From: Micromonospora humi
GTDB taxonomy: Bacteria > Actinomycetota > Actinomycetes > Mycobacteriales > Micromonosporaceae
Reading direction: 5' to 3'
Length of the DNA: 64,000 nt
Assembly: GCF_900090105.1 (NCBI RefSeq)
Contig: NZ_FMDM01000012.1
Coordinates: 81,104-145,103 of the forward strand
Position numbers and translations under genes: made by a program. Below the pieces are notes generated by a model, which was not told the DNA's origin, made no database searches, and worked only from the letters and a program-made list of their open reading frames with translations. Of the stretch, positions 49,168 to 58,647 are shown piece after piece. Position 1 is the stretch's first letter. Each line of letters begins with the position of its first letter.

Positions 49168-49833
49168 TCAGGTGACAGGTCGGGGCCCCGCGTCCGGTCG
49201 GCTGCCGGCCGCGATGAGGCGTCGGGTGCTGCGCCGGAAGCTCCACACGACGACCAGCGCGGCCAGCACGGTGAGTGGAGTGCCCATGACGATCCGGGCG
49301 AGGCCCAGCCCGCCGGTGCTGTCGGTCAGATAGAGCCACTGCTGGATCGCGAATCGCGAGCCGAACACCGACGCCGCGGCCAGGGTCGCCAGATCGTGTG
49401 CCGTGCGGACGGCCCCGTCGGATCGCCACGCGTGCGTTCCGCCGTGCAGGACGTTCCAGATGACGCCGGTCAGCGGGCGACGAGCCAGCACCGACCCGAA
49501 CGTGACGACGAACCCGGCCAGCGAGGCCCAGATCCCGATCACGAAGAAGTCCCGCGCGGAGCCGGTCCAGGCGACGATGCCGGCGGCCACCGCCACGCCG
49601 AGCAGGCTGCCGACAGCGGAGACGAGGCGCTCGCCGCGCAGCAGCCGAACGATGAACAACACCAGCCCGGTCGCGACCGCGACACCGGCCGCCACCGCCA
49701 GCGGAAGGAACGTGTTCGCCGTGACGAACACGATCACCGGGACCGTCGAGTAGACGAACCCGGCGACGCCGCCCATCTGGTCCAGCACGGTGGTTCTGGC
49801 CGGCATCGCGTCTGGTTCCGCCTCGTTCCGCAT
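49168..49833 (-). CDS. DUF3159-like membrane protein
   Basis: 221 aa from ATG 49833 with six hydrophobic segments. 'GSARDFFVIGIWASLAGFVV' and 'LTGVIWNVLHG' with 'WRSDGAVRTAHDLATL' are typical of the DUF3159 family of actinobacterial integral membrane proteins (function unknown). The conserved 19-bp palindrome lies 16-34 bp upstream of the start. Confidence 0.72.
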   Translation of the reverse strand: MRNEAEPDAMPARTTVLDQMGGVAGFVYSTVPVIVFVTANTFLPLAVAAGVAVATGLVLFIVRLLRGERLVSAVGSLLGVAVAAGIVAWTGSARDFFVIGIWASLAGFVVTFGSVLARRPLTGVIWNVLHGGTHAWRSDGAVRTAHDLATLAAASVFGSRFAIQQWLYLTDSTGGLGLARIVMGTPLTVLAALVVVWSFRRSTRRLIAAGSRPDAGPRPVT

Positions 49834-49848
49834 CCGAGCAATTAGCGG

Positions 49849-49867
49849 GTGTGCCGTAGCGGCACAC
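49849..49867 (-). promoter_or_regulatory. GTGTGCCG-CTA-CGGCACAC palindrome, copy 1 of a recurring element
   Basis: Perfect 8-bp inverted repeat with a 3-bp centre, preceded on the minus strand by GGGCTTGA. The half GTGTGCCGCTACGG with the preceding TTGA recurs at 51699 and 57318. Confidence 0.6.
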
Positions 49868-50064
49868 TCAAGCCCACACCGCATGGAGTGGCCGAACTCA
49901 CGAGCGTTCGGCGGCGGGTCGGCACGTCGGGGCAGCCGCAGGATCGCGGCCAGTTCCTCGCGGATCCGTTGCTGGCGCTCGATGCTGGCGGCCGGTTCGG
50001 CGTCGAGGGCGCGGAACGTATGTCCCGCGCCCTCGACCGAGCTGCCACCGGGGCACAGTCGACG

Positions 50065-51561
50065 TCAGCCGCGTTGGCAGTTCCGGTCGCCGGCCGGCAT
50101 CGCGCCGTCGACCAGGTACGACGTGGTGACGTTGAGCGCGCAGGCGTTGCCGCCGAGCACGTAGACGCCGTGTCCGCTCCCGTCGACGGTGACCAGCCGG
50201 GCGCGCTTGTCGAACTTCTCGCGCAGCAGCTTGCCACCGGCGAGCGGGGTGACCGGGTCGTGCCGGTTCTGCAGGATCAACACGTTGCGCCGTCCCTTGT
50301 CGTTCACCGCGACGGGCGGCTCGGACGGTTCGTGCGTCCAGTAGGCGCAGGGGAGGATATTGGCGCTGGCCGCGCCGAACAGCGGGAACCGCTTGCGGTC
50401 CTGCGCGACGGCCCGCCGGTAGGTGTCCACGTCCTCCGGCCACTCGACGTCGTTGCAGGTGACGGCGAGGAACACGGTGAGCGCGTTGTCCTGCGGGTTG
50501 GGTGCCGCTGCCGCCTTCGCCTGCGGTGCCCCACCGGGGTTCAGGTAGGTCTGCCAGAGCCGCGCGAGGTTGGCGTACTGGATCTCGTTGTAGAGGGAGC
50601 CGAAAGTGACCTGCCGAAAGAGGGGACCGGTCATCCCGTCGGGGGCGGGTTTCTCGTCGAGCCGTTCGGCGAGGGTGAGGTAGGTCCGGCGGACCTGCTG
50701 CGGCGTGCGGCCCAGGCCGTAGGACTCGTGCCGCTTCGCCGCCCACGCCGCGAAGTCGGGGAACGTCTGCTCCATGCCGAGCGCGAACCGGCGCAGTCCG
50801 GCACGGTCGAGGTGGGTGTCGCCGACGATGCTGTCCAGCACCACCCGATCGGTGGTGGCCGGGAACATCGAGGTGTACGCGGCGCCGAGTGCCGACCCGT
50901 AGGACGCCCCGTAGAAGCTGGCCTTCTCCTCGCCGAGCGCGGCGCGGATCCGGTCCAGGTCGCGGGCCATGTTCGCGGTGCTCAGGTGGCGCAGCCGTCC
51001 CTCGGTGTCGTGGGCCGCGCACCGGTCGGCGACGTCCTTGGCGATCTCCGCCTGCCGGGTGACGGCCGCGTCGTCGGGCGCGTACGGCGGGATGTTGGCC
51101 CAGTAGGCGTCGTCGGCGGTGAAGCCGCAGCTCACCGGCGACGAGTGGCCGACGCCCCGGGTGTCCATGCCGATCAGGTCGTAGGCGTCGGTGACGCCGG
51201 TCGGCAGTCCCTTCGAGACCAGGAAGGCCGGCTGGTCCAGGCCGGTGCCGCCCGGCCCGCCCGGGTTGAACATCAGCACGCCACGTCGCTTCTCCGGCTT
51301 CGTGCTGGCGATCCGCGACACCATGATCTCGATCTGGGTGCCGTCCGGGTCGTCGTAGTCCAACGGAACCGGCACCTTCGCGCACCGCACCGGCAGCTGC
51401 ACCGTCGGCGGCACCACCACGTCCTTCGGGCACGCCGTCCACTGCGGACCCGCCGCGGACCTCGGCACCGCCGACTCCTCGGCCATCGCCGGAATCACCG
51501 TGACCAGGGCACCAGCCAACCCCAGCGTCCCCACCAGGGCCACACCACGTCTTCGCACCAT
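50065..51561 (-). CDS. secreted alpha/beta hydrolase (tripeptidyl aminopeptidase/SlpE-like)
   Basis: 498 aa with a signal peptide ('MVRRRGVALVGTLGLAGALV', cleavage after 'AMA'). 'LMFNPGGPGGTGLDQPA' is the oxyanion loop, GASYGS the nucleophile elbow (Ser near 235), and 'ILQNRHDPVTPLAGG' plus 'VDGSGHGVYVLGG' carry the Asp and His. The TAP_C-type lid fits extracellular tripeptidyl aminopeptidases such as Streptomyces SlpD/SlpE. Cys are paired near the C-terminus. Confidence 0.87.
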   Translation of the reverse strand: MVRRRGVALVGTLGLAGALVTVIPAMAEESAVPRSAAGPQWTACPKDVVVPPTVQLPVRCAKVPVPLDYDDPDGTQIEIMVSRIASTKPEKRRGVLMFNPGGPGGTGLDQPAFLVSKGLPTGVTDAYDLIGMDTRGVGHSSPVSCGFTADDAYWANIPPYAPDDAAVTRQAEIAKDVADRCAAHDTEGRLRHLSTANMARDLDRIRAALGEEKASFYGASYGSALGAAYTSMFPATTDRVVLDSIVGDTHLDRAGLRRFALGMEQTFPDFAAWAAKRHESYGLGRTPQQVRRTYLTLAERLDEKPAPDGMTGPLFRQVTFGSLYNEIQYANLARLWQTYLNPGGAPQAKAAAAPNPQDNALTVFLAVTCNDVEWPEDVDTYRRAVAQDRKRFPLFGAASANILPCAYWTHEPSEPPVAVNDKGRRNVLILQNRHDPVTPLAGGKLLREKFDKRARLVTVDGSGHGVYVLGGNACALNVTTSYLVDGAMPAGDRNCQRG

Positions 51562-51678
51562 CTTCTTCTCCCGTTCCGGCCCGCACTCGGCGGGCTCGCC
51601 CCCATCCGAACCCGTGCCCTCGCGGCACAGTCAAACGGGCGCCGGGTCTGCTGCGGATCTTTCTCGAGGACGGTCGGC

Positions 51679-51740
51679 AGGATCACACGCGCGCGGAGTT
51701 GAGTGTGCCGCTACGGCCGGGTGTCTCGTCGAGAACGCAA
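51679..51740 (+). promoter_or_regulatory. conserved upstream element, copy 2
   Basis: AGGATCACACG, 9 bp, then TTGAGTGTGCCGCTACGGCC, then GGGTGT. The same arrangement with identical spacing is found at 57297-57343. It lies just upstream of the lipoprotein hydrolase, 43 bp before its ATG. TTGAGT could act as -35. Confidence 0.6.
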
Positions 51741-51766
51741 ACATGTGGATCGAATCGGAGACTTCC

Positions 51767-53389
51767 ATGACCTTGTTCGACCCGGGTCCGCCGGTGGACT
51801 CGTCCGCCCCGCCCGCTCCCCGGCGCGCCACCGCCCGGGTCGGCGCCGCTGCCGGGGCGGCCGCGGTGCTCGCGCTGGTCACGGCCTGCACCGGCACCCC
51901 GAACTCGGCGGAGTCCGAGCCGCAGCCGTCCGCCGCCGGGCTGGAGGTCTTCTACGGGCAGAAGCTGTCGTTCGGCTCGTGTGCGGGCTACGGCACCACG
52001 CCCGGGCAGCAGAAGCTCTACGTCGCCCCCTTCGAGTGCGCCCGGCTGACGGTGCCGCTGGACTACCGGAACCCGAAGGGCCGGACCATCCAGGTCGCGG
52101 TGCTCCGGCTCCCCGCCCAGGGCGACCCCGGGCAGCGCATCGGATCACTGGTGCTCAACCCGGGCGGCCCGGGCGGCTCGGGCCTGGCCCAGGCGACGAG
52201 CTTCAGCGCCGCGCACGCGAAGAGCCCGCTGCGGCAACGCTTCGACGTGGTCGGGTTCGATCCGCGCGGGGTCGGGTCGTCGACGCCCGCGATCAGCTGC
52301 TTCACCGACGCCGAACGCGATCGTGGCGAGGACCGGACGACGCTGCTGGCGTCGTCCGGGCAGTGGAGCGAGGAGGACACTCGCCGTCTGGCGGAGCGCT
52401 GCGCGAAGGGCTCCGGCGGGGCGGACGTCCTGGCCGCGGTCGGCACCCGCAACACCGCCCGCGACATGGACGTCCTGCGCTCGGCGCTGGGCGACGAGAA
52501 GTTGACCTACGCGGGACAGAGCTACGGCACCCGACTCGGCGCGGTCTACGCCGAGATGTTCGGCAGGAACGTACGGGCGCTGGTGCTGGACGGCGTGACG
52601 GACCCCACCCTGGAGAACCCGCAGCGGCGGCTCACCCAGCAGGCCGGCTTCCAGCAGAGCTTCGAGAAGCTGGTTGCCTCCTGCGTGCCCAGCAGGGACT
52701 GCCCGCTGGGCACCGACCCGGCCCGGGCCACGGAGGTCTTCCAGAAGCTGGTCCGGCCGCTGATCGACAAGCCCGTCCCGGCCGGCGAGGGGCGCACGCT
52801 GAACTTCAACCAGGCCACCGGCGGGGTCACCGCCGGCCTCTACTATCCCGAGGCCTGGCCCACGCTCATCAAGGGCCTCGCCCAGCTCAAGCAGGGCGAC
52901 GGGACGCAGCTCCTGAAGGTCGGCGACGTGTTCGGCGGTCGGGACGCCTCCGGCGTGTGGGACAACTTCCTCGAGGCCAACCTCGCCGTCAACTGCAACG
53001 ACGAGGTGCGCCGCACGCCCGAGGAGGAAGCCCGGCTGCGCGCCGACATCGCCCGGACCAGCCCGTTCGTCGCCACCGGCAGGAACGTCGACGGCGTCAC
53101 CCGGGACCCGTGCGAGTCCTGGCCCGGCGAGCCGAGCCTCGGCATCCCCTACGCGCAGGACGTCGAGGGCCTGCCCGACACGCTGATCATCTCCGTCACC
53201 GGCGATCCGGCCACCCCGTACGCCGCCGGGAAGGTCCTGGCCGACGAGATCGGCGGCACGGTGCTCACCGTCGAGGGCGCGCGGCACACCGTCGCGCAGG
53301 AGCGGGTCAGCCCCTGCGTCGACGCCGCCTTCGTCGCCTACCTCATCGAGGTGAAGGTGCCCGCCGAAGACCGACACTGCCGACTCTGA
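51767..53389 (+). CDS. alpha/beta hydrolase lipoprotein (tripeptidyl aminopeptidase-like)
   Basis: 540 aa from ATG 51767, chosen for GGAG six bases upstream (ATG 51743 is possible). Lipobox 'ALVTACTG' gives a lipidated Cys. 'LVLNPGGPGGSGLAQAT', nucleophile 'YAGQSYGTRLGAVYAEMFG', acid 'VTGDPATPYAAGKVL' and 'GARHTVAQER' define the family. A divergent paralogue of the gene at 50065. Confidence 0.87.
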   Translation: MTLFDPGPPVDSSAPPAPRRATARVGAAAGAAAVLALVTACTGTPNSAESEPQPSAAGLEVFYGQKLSFGSCAGYGTTPGQQKLYVAPFECARLTVPLDYRNPKGRTIQVAVLRLPAQGDPGQRIGSLVLNPGGPGGSGLAQATSFSAAHAKSPLRQRFDVVGFDPRGVGSSTPAISCFTDAERDRGEDRTTLLASSGQWSEEDTRRLAERCAKGSGGADVLAAVGTRNTARDMDVLRSALGDEKLTYAGQSYGTRLGAVYAEMFGRNVRALVLDGVTDPTLENPQRRLTQQAGFQQSFEKLVASCVPSRDCPLGTDPARATEVFQKLVRPLIDKPVPAGEGRTLNFNQATGGVTAGLYYPEAWPTLIKGLAQLKQGDGTQLLKVGDVFGGRDASGVWDNFLEANLAVNCNDEVRRTPEEEARLRADIARTSPFVATGRNVDGVTRDPCESWPGEPSLGIPYAQDVEGLPDTLIISVTGDPATPYAAGKVLADEIGGTVLTVEGARHTVAQERVSPCVDAAFVAYLIEVKVPAEDRHCRL

Positions 53390-53535
53390 CCCCGCCCGCC
53401 GGCGGCGGCCATGCCGGATCGGCATGAACATCGCGACGTCTGTCTTCGACCGTTCGCGGGATCGCTGCCAGGGTCGAGTCATGTCCGTCCGGCGCCGTCC
53501 GGCGCCGGCCCGACGCATCACGAGGGAGAGCGATC

Positions 53536-54441
53536 ATGATTCTTGTGGCACGCCGCCTGGTGGCCGCGGTGGCAGTGGCGTCCCTGGCCGCCTGCGGCCC
53601 CGCCGAGGCCGCCGGGCAGCCGACGCCCGACCGTGCGGTGCCGGCCATCTCGTCGTCCGCCCCCGACCGGGACCGCGAGTTCCGGCGGCTGGAGCAGGAG
53701 TTCGACGCGCGGCTGGGGGTGTACGCCGTCGACACCGGCACCGGCCGGACCATGGGCTACCGGGCCGACGAGCGGTTCGCGTACGCCTCGACGTTCAAGG
53801 CCCTCGCCGCCGCGGAGATCCTCGACGAGACCACCGACGCCGAGCTGGACAAGGTGGTGCGGTACTCGGCGGACGACCTGGTGACCTACTCGCCGATCAC
53901 CGAGCAGCACGTCGACGAGGGCATGACGCTGCGCGCGATCGCCGACGCGGCCGTGCGGTACAGCGACAACACCGCCGGCAACCTGATGTTGCGCCGGCTC
54001 GGCGGGCCGCAGAAGTTCGAGAAGGAGCTGCGCGAGGTCGGGGACAAGGTCACCGACCCGGCGCGCTGGGAGACCGACCTCAACGAGGCCCGGCCGGGTG
54101 ACCGGCGGGACACCAGCACGCCCCGGGCGCTGGCCGGGTCCCTGCGGGCGTACGCCGTCGGTGACGCCCTCGAACCGGCGGACCGCGACGTCCTCAACGG
54201 CTGGCTGCGGGGCAACACCACCGGTGCCGAGCTGATCCGCGCCGGCGTCCCCGATGGCTGGGTCGTCGGGGACAAGACCGGCTCCGGCGGGTACGGCACC
54301 CGCAACGACATCGCGGTGATCTGGCCGCCGGACCGCGCCCCGATCGTCCTCGCGGTGCTCTCCAGCCGCGACGAGAAGGACGCCGAATACGACAACGCCC
54401 TCATCGCCCGGGCGACCGAGGTCGCGCTCGCCGGATGGTGA
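53536..54441 (+). CDS. class A beta-lactamase (lipoprotein)
   Basis: 301 aa. Lipobox 'ASLAAC' (Cys20). All class A motifs are present: S85-T-F-K88, S143-D-N145, E179-T-D-L-N183 (omega loop) and K247-T-G249. It hydrolyses beta-lactams and is anchored outside the membrane. ATG 53536 behind GAGGGAGAG. It is followed 60 bp later by the CPBP protease gene and is likely co-transcribed. Confidence 0.93.
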   Translation: MILVARRLVAAVAVASLAACGPAEAAGQPTPDRAVPAISSSAPDRDREFRRLEQEFDARLGVYAVDTGTGRTMGYRADERFAYASTFKALAAAEILDETTDAELDKVVRYSADDLVTYSPITEQHVDEGMTLRAIADAAVRYSDNTAGNLMLRRLGGPQKFEKELREVGDKVTDPARWETDLNEARPGDRRDTSTPRALAGSLRAYAVGDALEPADRDVLNGWLRGNTTGAELIRAGVPDGWVVGDKTGSGGYGTRNDIAVIWPPDRAPIVLAVLSSRDEKDAEYDNALIARATEVALAGW

Positions 54442-54501
54442 CGCCGGCCCGCTCCCTAGGGCGTGGCACCGCCGACCCGACGAAAGGTACGTGAATCTCC
54501 C

Positions 54502-55416
54502 ATGAACGCCGCACGATCCGACGGAGCGCGGGAGCATCCGCCGCCTGCCGTCGATCCCTCCCGCCCGTTCGGCGCTCACCTGCGCATGGCCTGGTGGAAG
54601 CCGCTCGTGGTCCTCGCCCTGCCGCCGTTGGTGATGCTGGTCCTGCAGGTGCTGTCCTGGCAGCTCGTGGGCGTCATCGAGGGCAGCGACGACCCGATGT
54701 CCCCGACCATGACACCGTTGAAGTCCCTGGGTATCAACCTCAGCATCTTCACGGCGGGTGTCGTGGCGATCCTGCTGCTGGCCCGGATCGCCGGGGTGCC
54801 GTGGCGCAGCCTGATCAGCTCGCCCCGGGCCTTCGACGCCCACCGCCTGGGAACCTACCTGGCCGGGGCGGCGCTGCTGGTGGGTGTCGGGATCGGGGTG
54901 ACCGCGCTGGTCGCGCGCGACTCGACGCCCTGGGTCGGCTTCGGTGTCAGCGGCACGACGATCGGCCTGCTGGTGGTCACCGTGCTGAGCACGCCGCTGC
55001 AGTCCGTCGGCGAGGAGCTGTGGTGGCGCAGCGCGGTGCTGCCGGCCACCGGCTCGTGGCTGCGTGCGGTCCGGCCGGCCCTGGCCGTCGGGCTCGTCGT
55101 CTCCAGCCTGGGCTTCGCCGTGCTCCACGGCTCGAACGACCCCTGGTTCTTCGGATACTTCGCCTTCATCGGCCTCTGCACCGGCCTGATGGCGATCATC
55201 AGCCGCGGCATCGAGGCGCCGGTCGCCTTCCACGTCGCCAACAACATCCTGTTCGGAATCGTCAACACGGTGCTGGCCGACGGCGCGCCCTACGCGATCG
55301 ACCGGTCCACCGACACCGGTGACGCGTCGCTGCTGATCCTGGCGACCGTCAACGTCGCCATGGTGGCGCTGGTGTGGCTGCGCGAGCGGCGAGCCCGGGC
55401 CGCGAGCGCGGACTAG
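54502..55416 (+). CDS. CPBP-family intramembrane metalloprotease
   Basis: 304 aa from ATG 54502. Eight or so membrane spans and the catalytic motifs EELWWR (near 173-178), 'GFAVLHGSNDP' (FxxxH), and 'VAFHVANN' (HxxN). CAAX-protease and bacteriocin-processing type. Its stop overlaps the stop of the convergent serine hydrolase in the palindrome CTAG. Confidence 0.86.
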   Translation: MNAARSDGAREHPPPAVDPSRPFGAHLRMAWWKPLVVLALPPLVMLVLQVLSWQLVGVIEGSDDPMSPTMTPLKSLGINLSIFTAGVVAILLLARIAGVPWRSLISSPRAFDAHRLGTYLAGAALLVGVGIGVTALVARDSTPWVGFGVSGTTIGLLVVTVLSTPLQSVGEELWWRSAVLPATGSWLRAVRPALAVGLVVSSLGFAVLHGSNDPWFFGYFAFIGLCTGLMAIISRGIEAPVAFHVANNILFGIVNTVLADGAPYAIDRSTDTGDASLLILATVNVAMVALVWLRERRARAASAD

Positions 55417-56333
55417 CCCCACCAGGGCAGGGTGCCCGTCCGCAGGTGGTCGTGCAGTGAGCGGGCGACCTGCGCCATCGTCGCCTCGCTGCCGGGTTGG
55501 GCGGCGGCGGGCACCCGGGAGGCGGTGAGCGCGGCCACCGCGTACGACTGCCCGTCGGCGTGCTCCACCACCCCCACCTCGTGGCGCAGGTGCAACAGCG
55601 TGCCGGTCTTCGACGACCAGCGGGACGCGTCCGAGGTGAAGTCCGGCGCCAGCCGCTGCCGGTGCAGGTTGTCGCCCATCAGGGCGCGTACCCGGGCGGC
55701 GGTGACCTGCTGGATCGTCGAGGGCCGCCAGAGGGCGTGCAGCAGGTCGACGAACGCCCGGGCCGACCCGGTGTTGGCGCGGGTGACGTCGAGTTGGGCG
55801 ACCGGGTGGCCCTGCCCGGGGGTTTCCGCGCCGATGGCGAGGGAGTGGGCCAGGTGCGCGTCGTCGGGGTCGAGGCGTTCGACCGGTGTGTCGGAGAGGT
55901 CGCCGGCCCGATGCCGGACGGCGATGCCGTCGATCCGCAGTCGTCGCAGCTCGGCGGTGACGGCGGCCGGCGGGACGAGGTCGAACAGGGCGTCGGCGGC
56001 GACCGAGTCGCTGATGCAGGTGCTCAGGTAGAGCAGGTCGTCCACGGCGATCCGGGCGGGGTGGCGGAAGCGGCTCAGCCCGGTCGGGCCCGGCGTGGTG
56101 AGCCGGCCGGGCGCGACCTCGACCGGCCTCGTCGGGTCGAGTTCCCCGCGCGCGACCCGTTCTCCCACGGCGACCGCCAGCGGCACCTTCACCAGGGACG
56201 CCGACGGGTACGGGATGTCCGCGTCGAAGCCGATCTCCGCACCGGTGTCGAGGTCGCGGACCAGGAAGGCGCCGTGCAGTCCCGCCTCGTCGAGCAGGTC
56301 GCGCGCGTTGCGGACGACCGCGGTGGCGCTCAT
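55413..56333 (-). CDS. beta-lactamase-like serine hydrolase (class A fold)
   Basis: 306 aa from ATG 56333, within the LysR stop (ATGA). SxxK as 'YPSASLVKVPLAV' (near 43-46), SDS in 'LSTCISDSVAADAL' and KTG in 'RWSSKTGTLLHL'. No signal peptide is evident, so unlike the neighbouring beta-lactamase it may be cytoplasmic or a non-beta-lactam hydrolase. Co-transcribed with its LysR regulator, as in AmpR systems. Confidence 0.86.
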   Translation of the reverse strand: MSATAVVRNARDLLDEAGLHGAFLVRDLDTGAEIGFDADIPYPSASLVKVPLAVAVGERVARGELDPTRPVEVAPGRLTTPGPTGLSRFRHPARIAVDDLLYLSTCISDSVAADALFDLVPPAAVTAELRRLRIDGIAVRHRAGDLSDTPVERLDPDDAHLAHSLAIGAETPGQGHPVAQLDVTRANTGSARAFVDLLHALWRPSTIQQVTAARVRALMGDNLHRQRLAPDFTSDASRWSSKTGTLLHLRHEVGVVEHADGQSYAVAALTASRVPAAAQPGSEATMAQVARSLHDHLRTGTLPWWG

Positions 56334-57244
56334 GCCGGCTCTCCTGACGAGGGGCCCACGGTCGGCCCCGGGTGGTCGGGCGCGCCCAGGCATCGCGCCA
56401 CCTCGGCGTGCAGGACCGTGCCGAGCGGCTCGTGGTCCTCGCGTACGCCGGCGGCGAGGTCGTAGCCCCGCAGGAGGCGCGGGCCGGCGAGGGGGCACCA
56501 GTGCAGTCCGAACTCCTCGGCCTGCCGGCGGGAGCAGAGCAGCAGGTCGGGGGTGCCGAGGGCCGTCGCCGCGGCGTCGACCAGGGACACCGCGACGCTC
56601 ACCTGGGCCGGTGCCAGGCCGGCCGACTGACCGGCCCGGGTCAGTGGGTCCCGCAGGTGCGCGACGTCGTCCTCCGGTTGGATCAGGACTCGCCGGCGTG
56701 CCTGCGTGCGCGCCCGGCCGCTGCGCAACGTCTCCAGGTACACCGTCGGCGCCGGAAACGGGGTCCGGGCGGCCAGCCCCAGCGGCACCCGCCAGGCCGC
56801 CGCCGCTTCCGGAACGGCCACGATCCCGGCACCGACCTCCAGGGTCCGGCAGAGCCGGACCCGCTCCGCCGGGCCGGCCGGCCGTACCTCCAGGTGGATC
56901 CGCTGCCGTCGGGCCGCGACGACCAGGGCGGCGAGGAGGTGCGGCGGACAGATCTCGGGTACGGCGAACCGCAACGGCCGCAACCGGGCCCGCTCGGCGT
57001 CGTCGACCATCGCGTCGGCGAGGTCGACCAGCCGCCGCGCCGACGGCAGCATGTCCTGCCCGAACGAGGTCAACCGGACCGCGCGGGACGACCTGTCGAC
57101 CAACCGCCCCCCGAAATGTTCCTCCAGGGCGGCGACGCGGCGACTGGCGACCGACTGGGGGATGCCCGCGGCGGCGGCGCCGGAGGTGAAGCTGCCGTGG
57201 CCGCTGACCGCGACGAAGGCCCGGCAGGCGGCGACCACATCCAC
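56330..57244 (-). CDS. LysR-family transcriptional regulator
   Basis: 304 aa from ATG 57244. N-terminal HTH 'ACRAFVAVSGHGSFTSGAAA' and 'GIPQSVASRRVAALEEHFGG', then the PBP-like ligand domain. Overlaps the serine hydrolase gene by 4 bp, so it is in the same transcript, in contrast to the usual divergent arrangement. Its putative operator could be the conserved element at 57297-57343. Confidence 0.86.
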   Translation of the reverse strand: MDVVAACRAFVAVSGHGSFTSGAAAAGIPQSVASRRVAALEEHFGGRLVDRSSRAVRLTSFGQDMLPSARRLVDLADAMVDDAERARLRPLRFAVPEICPPHLLAALVVAARRQRIHLEVRPAGPAERVRLCRTLEVGAGIVAVPEAAAAWRVPLGLAARTPFPAPTVYLETLRSGRARTQARRRVLIQPEDDVAHLRDPLTRAGQSAGLAPAQVSVAVSLVDAAATALGTPDLLLCSRRQAEEFGLHWCPLAGPRLLRGYDLAAGVREDHEPLGTVLHAEVARCLGAPDHPGPTVGPSSGEPA

Positions 57245-57296
57245 CCACCGAACCTATACCCGGGGCGGAGGGACGAAGGGGGTCGGCGGCACGGAC

Positions 57297-57343
57297 GAGG
57301 ATCACACGGACGTGGGCTTGAGTGTGCCGCTACGGCCGGGTGT
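57297..57343 (+). promoter_or_regulatory. conserved upstream element, copy 3
   Basis: AGGATCACACG, 9 bp, TTGAGTGTGCCGCTACGGCC, GGGTGT, in the 127-bp divergent gap between the LysR regulator and the acyltransferase gene. Same spacing as at 51679. Confidence 0.6.
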
Positions 57344-57371
57344 GTCATCGACGGCGAACGTGTAGGACGAC

Positions 57372-58610
57372 GTGAAGGACACCATGCGCCACTCCTCAGC
57401 ACACCCGGTCGTGCGCCCGCTGGGCGCGTTCGAGCACCTCATCGACCTCTACATCAGCCGCAACCCGGTACAGTTCTCGCTCGCCGTCGAACTCGCCTCG
57501 CCCGTCTCGGCGTGGCAGCTGGAGCGCGCGCTCGTGCGGTTGCAGCAGACGCACCCGCTGCTCGCCGTCGGCATCGACCGCACCGGTGATCGCCCGACCT
57601 TCCGGGAGGCGACCGAACCGATCGAGGTGCGCCCGTTCCACGGGGGCGACTGGCGCGACGCGGCGGCGCTGGAGCAGACGCGCCCCGTCGATCCCGATCG
57701 GGGTCCGCTGGCGCGCGCGACGCTCGTGAGCGACGCGCCCGGTGCCGGAGGAACGGTCGTCCTGCTGACGTTCTCCCACCAGATCACCGACGGGCGCGGC
57801 GCGCTGCGCGCGGCACACGATCTCCTCGCGATCCTCGACGCGCGGACGCTCCCGTCCCGGCCGGTGCCCCTCGACCAGGAGAGCCTGCTCGCGCGGCTCC
57901 CAGAGTCGGAGCGGCCGGCCGATCACGACCCGGGCGCCGCGGCGGAGCCGACCGTGGCCGCCACGATCCGTCCGTTCGACGCCACGGCACCACGCATCGA
58001 GGTCGCCGAACTCGACCCCGCGACGACCGACCACCTTCGCACCGCCGCCCGCGCGCACGCGTCGACCGTCCAGGGGGTGCTCTGCGCCGCCGCCGCCCAG
58101 GCGCTCTCCGCGCGCACCGGGGCCGAGCGCGTCCGCATCAACGTTCCCATCGACCTCCGCTCCGCGCTGGGTCTCGAGGACGACGTCGTGAACCGCTTCA
58201 CGGCGACGACCGTGGTGCTGCGGGCACCCGCGGACAGCGCGCTCTGGTCACTCGCGCAGGACGCGACGGCGCAACTGCGCGCGGCGCGCGACGCCGCGCG
58301 CGAGGCGGCGCTGATGCTGGCCTCGCTCGACCCCGCCGATGCCGTGGAGGCAGAGGCGGCGATGCTCGCGGCCACCACCGCCGATCTGGAGATCACCAAT
58401 CTGGGGACGTCCGAGCCCGGCCCGTCGTCCGCGGTCGCGATCTGGGGACCGACGATGACGACGCAGGTCCGCGACGAGCGGATTCTCGGTGTCGTCACGC
58501 ACGGCGGGGCGCTCCGGATGGTGTTGACGACGCACAGCGCCACGGAGGGTCTTCCCGCTGACATCGCCGGCCGCCTCACCCGACTGCGAGCGTCGGGAGC
58601 CGAGGGCTAG
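57372..58610 (+). CDS. condensation-fold acyltransferase (PapA/AATase type)
   Basis: 412 aa from GTG 57372 (ATG 57384 is possible). The catalytic HxxxDG is 'FSHQITDGRG' (His136, Asp140), the N-terminal 'ALVRLQQTHPLLAVGID' and the C-terminal 'INVPIDLRSAL' are typical of the PapA5/alcohol acetyltransferase branch of condensation domains. It would transfer an acyl chain to an alcohol or amine. The partner membrane protein follows 37 bp later. Confidence 0.84.
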   Translation: MKDTMRHSSAHPVVRPLGAFEHLIDLYISRNPVQFSLAVELASPVSAWQLERALVRLQQTHPLLAVGIDRTGDRPTFREATEPIEVRPFHGGDWRDAAALEQTRPVDPDRGPLARATLVSDAPGAGGTVVLLTFSHQITDGRGALRAAHDLLAILDARTLPSRPVPLDQESLLARLPESERPADHDPGAAAEPTVAATIRPFDATAPRIEVAELDPATTDHLRTAARAHASTVQGVLCAAAAQALSARTGAERVRINVPIDLRSALGLEDDVVNRFTATTVVLRAPADSALWSLAQDATAQLRAARDAAREAALMLASLDPADAVEAEAAMLAATTADLEITNLGTSEPGPSSAVAIWGPTMTTQVRDERILGVVTHGGALRMVLTTHSATEGLPADIAGRLTRLRASGAEG

Positions 58611-58647
58611 GCCGTCCGGCGGTTCTTCGCAGACAGGAGGTTCTCAG

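Noticed and set aside
49849-57343. Leader peptides starting 'ECAATAG' in all three conserved elements
   Set aside because: The string is the translation of the DNA motif. In the third copy it is out of frame with the following gene and has no start codon near, so a DNA-binding site is the simpler explanation.
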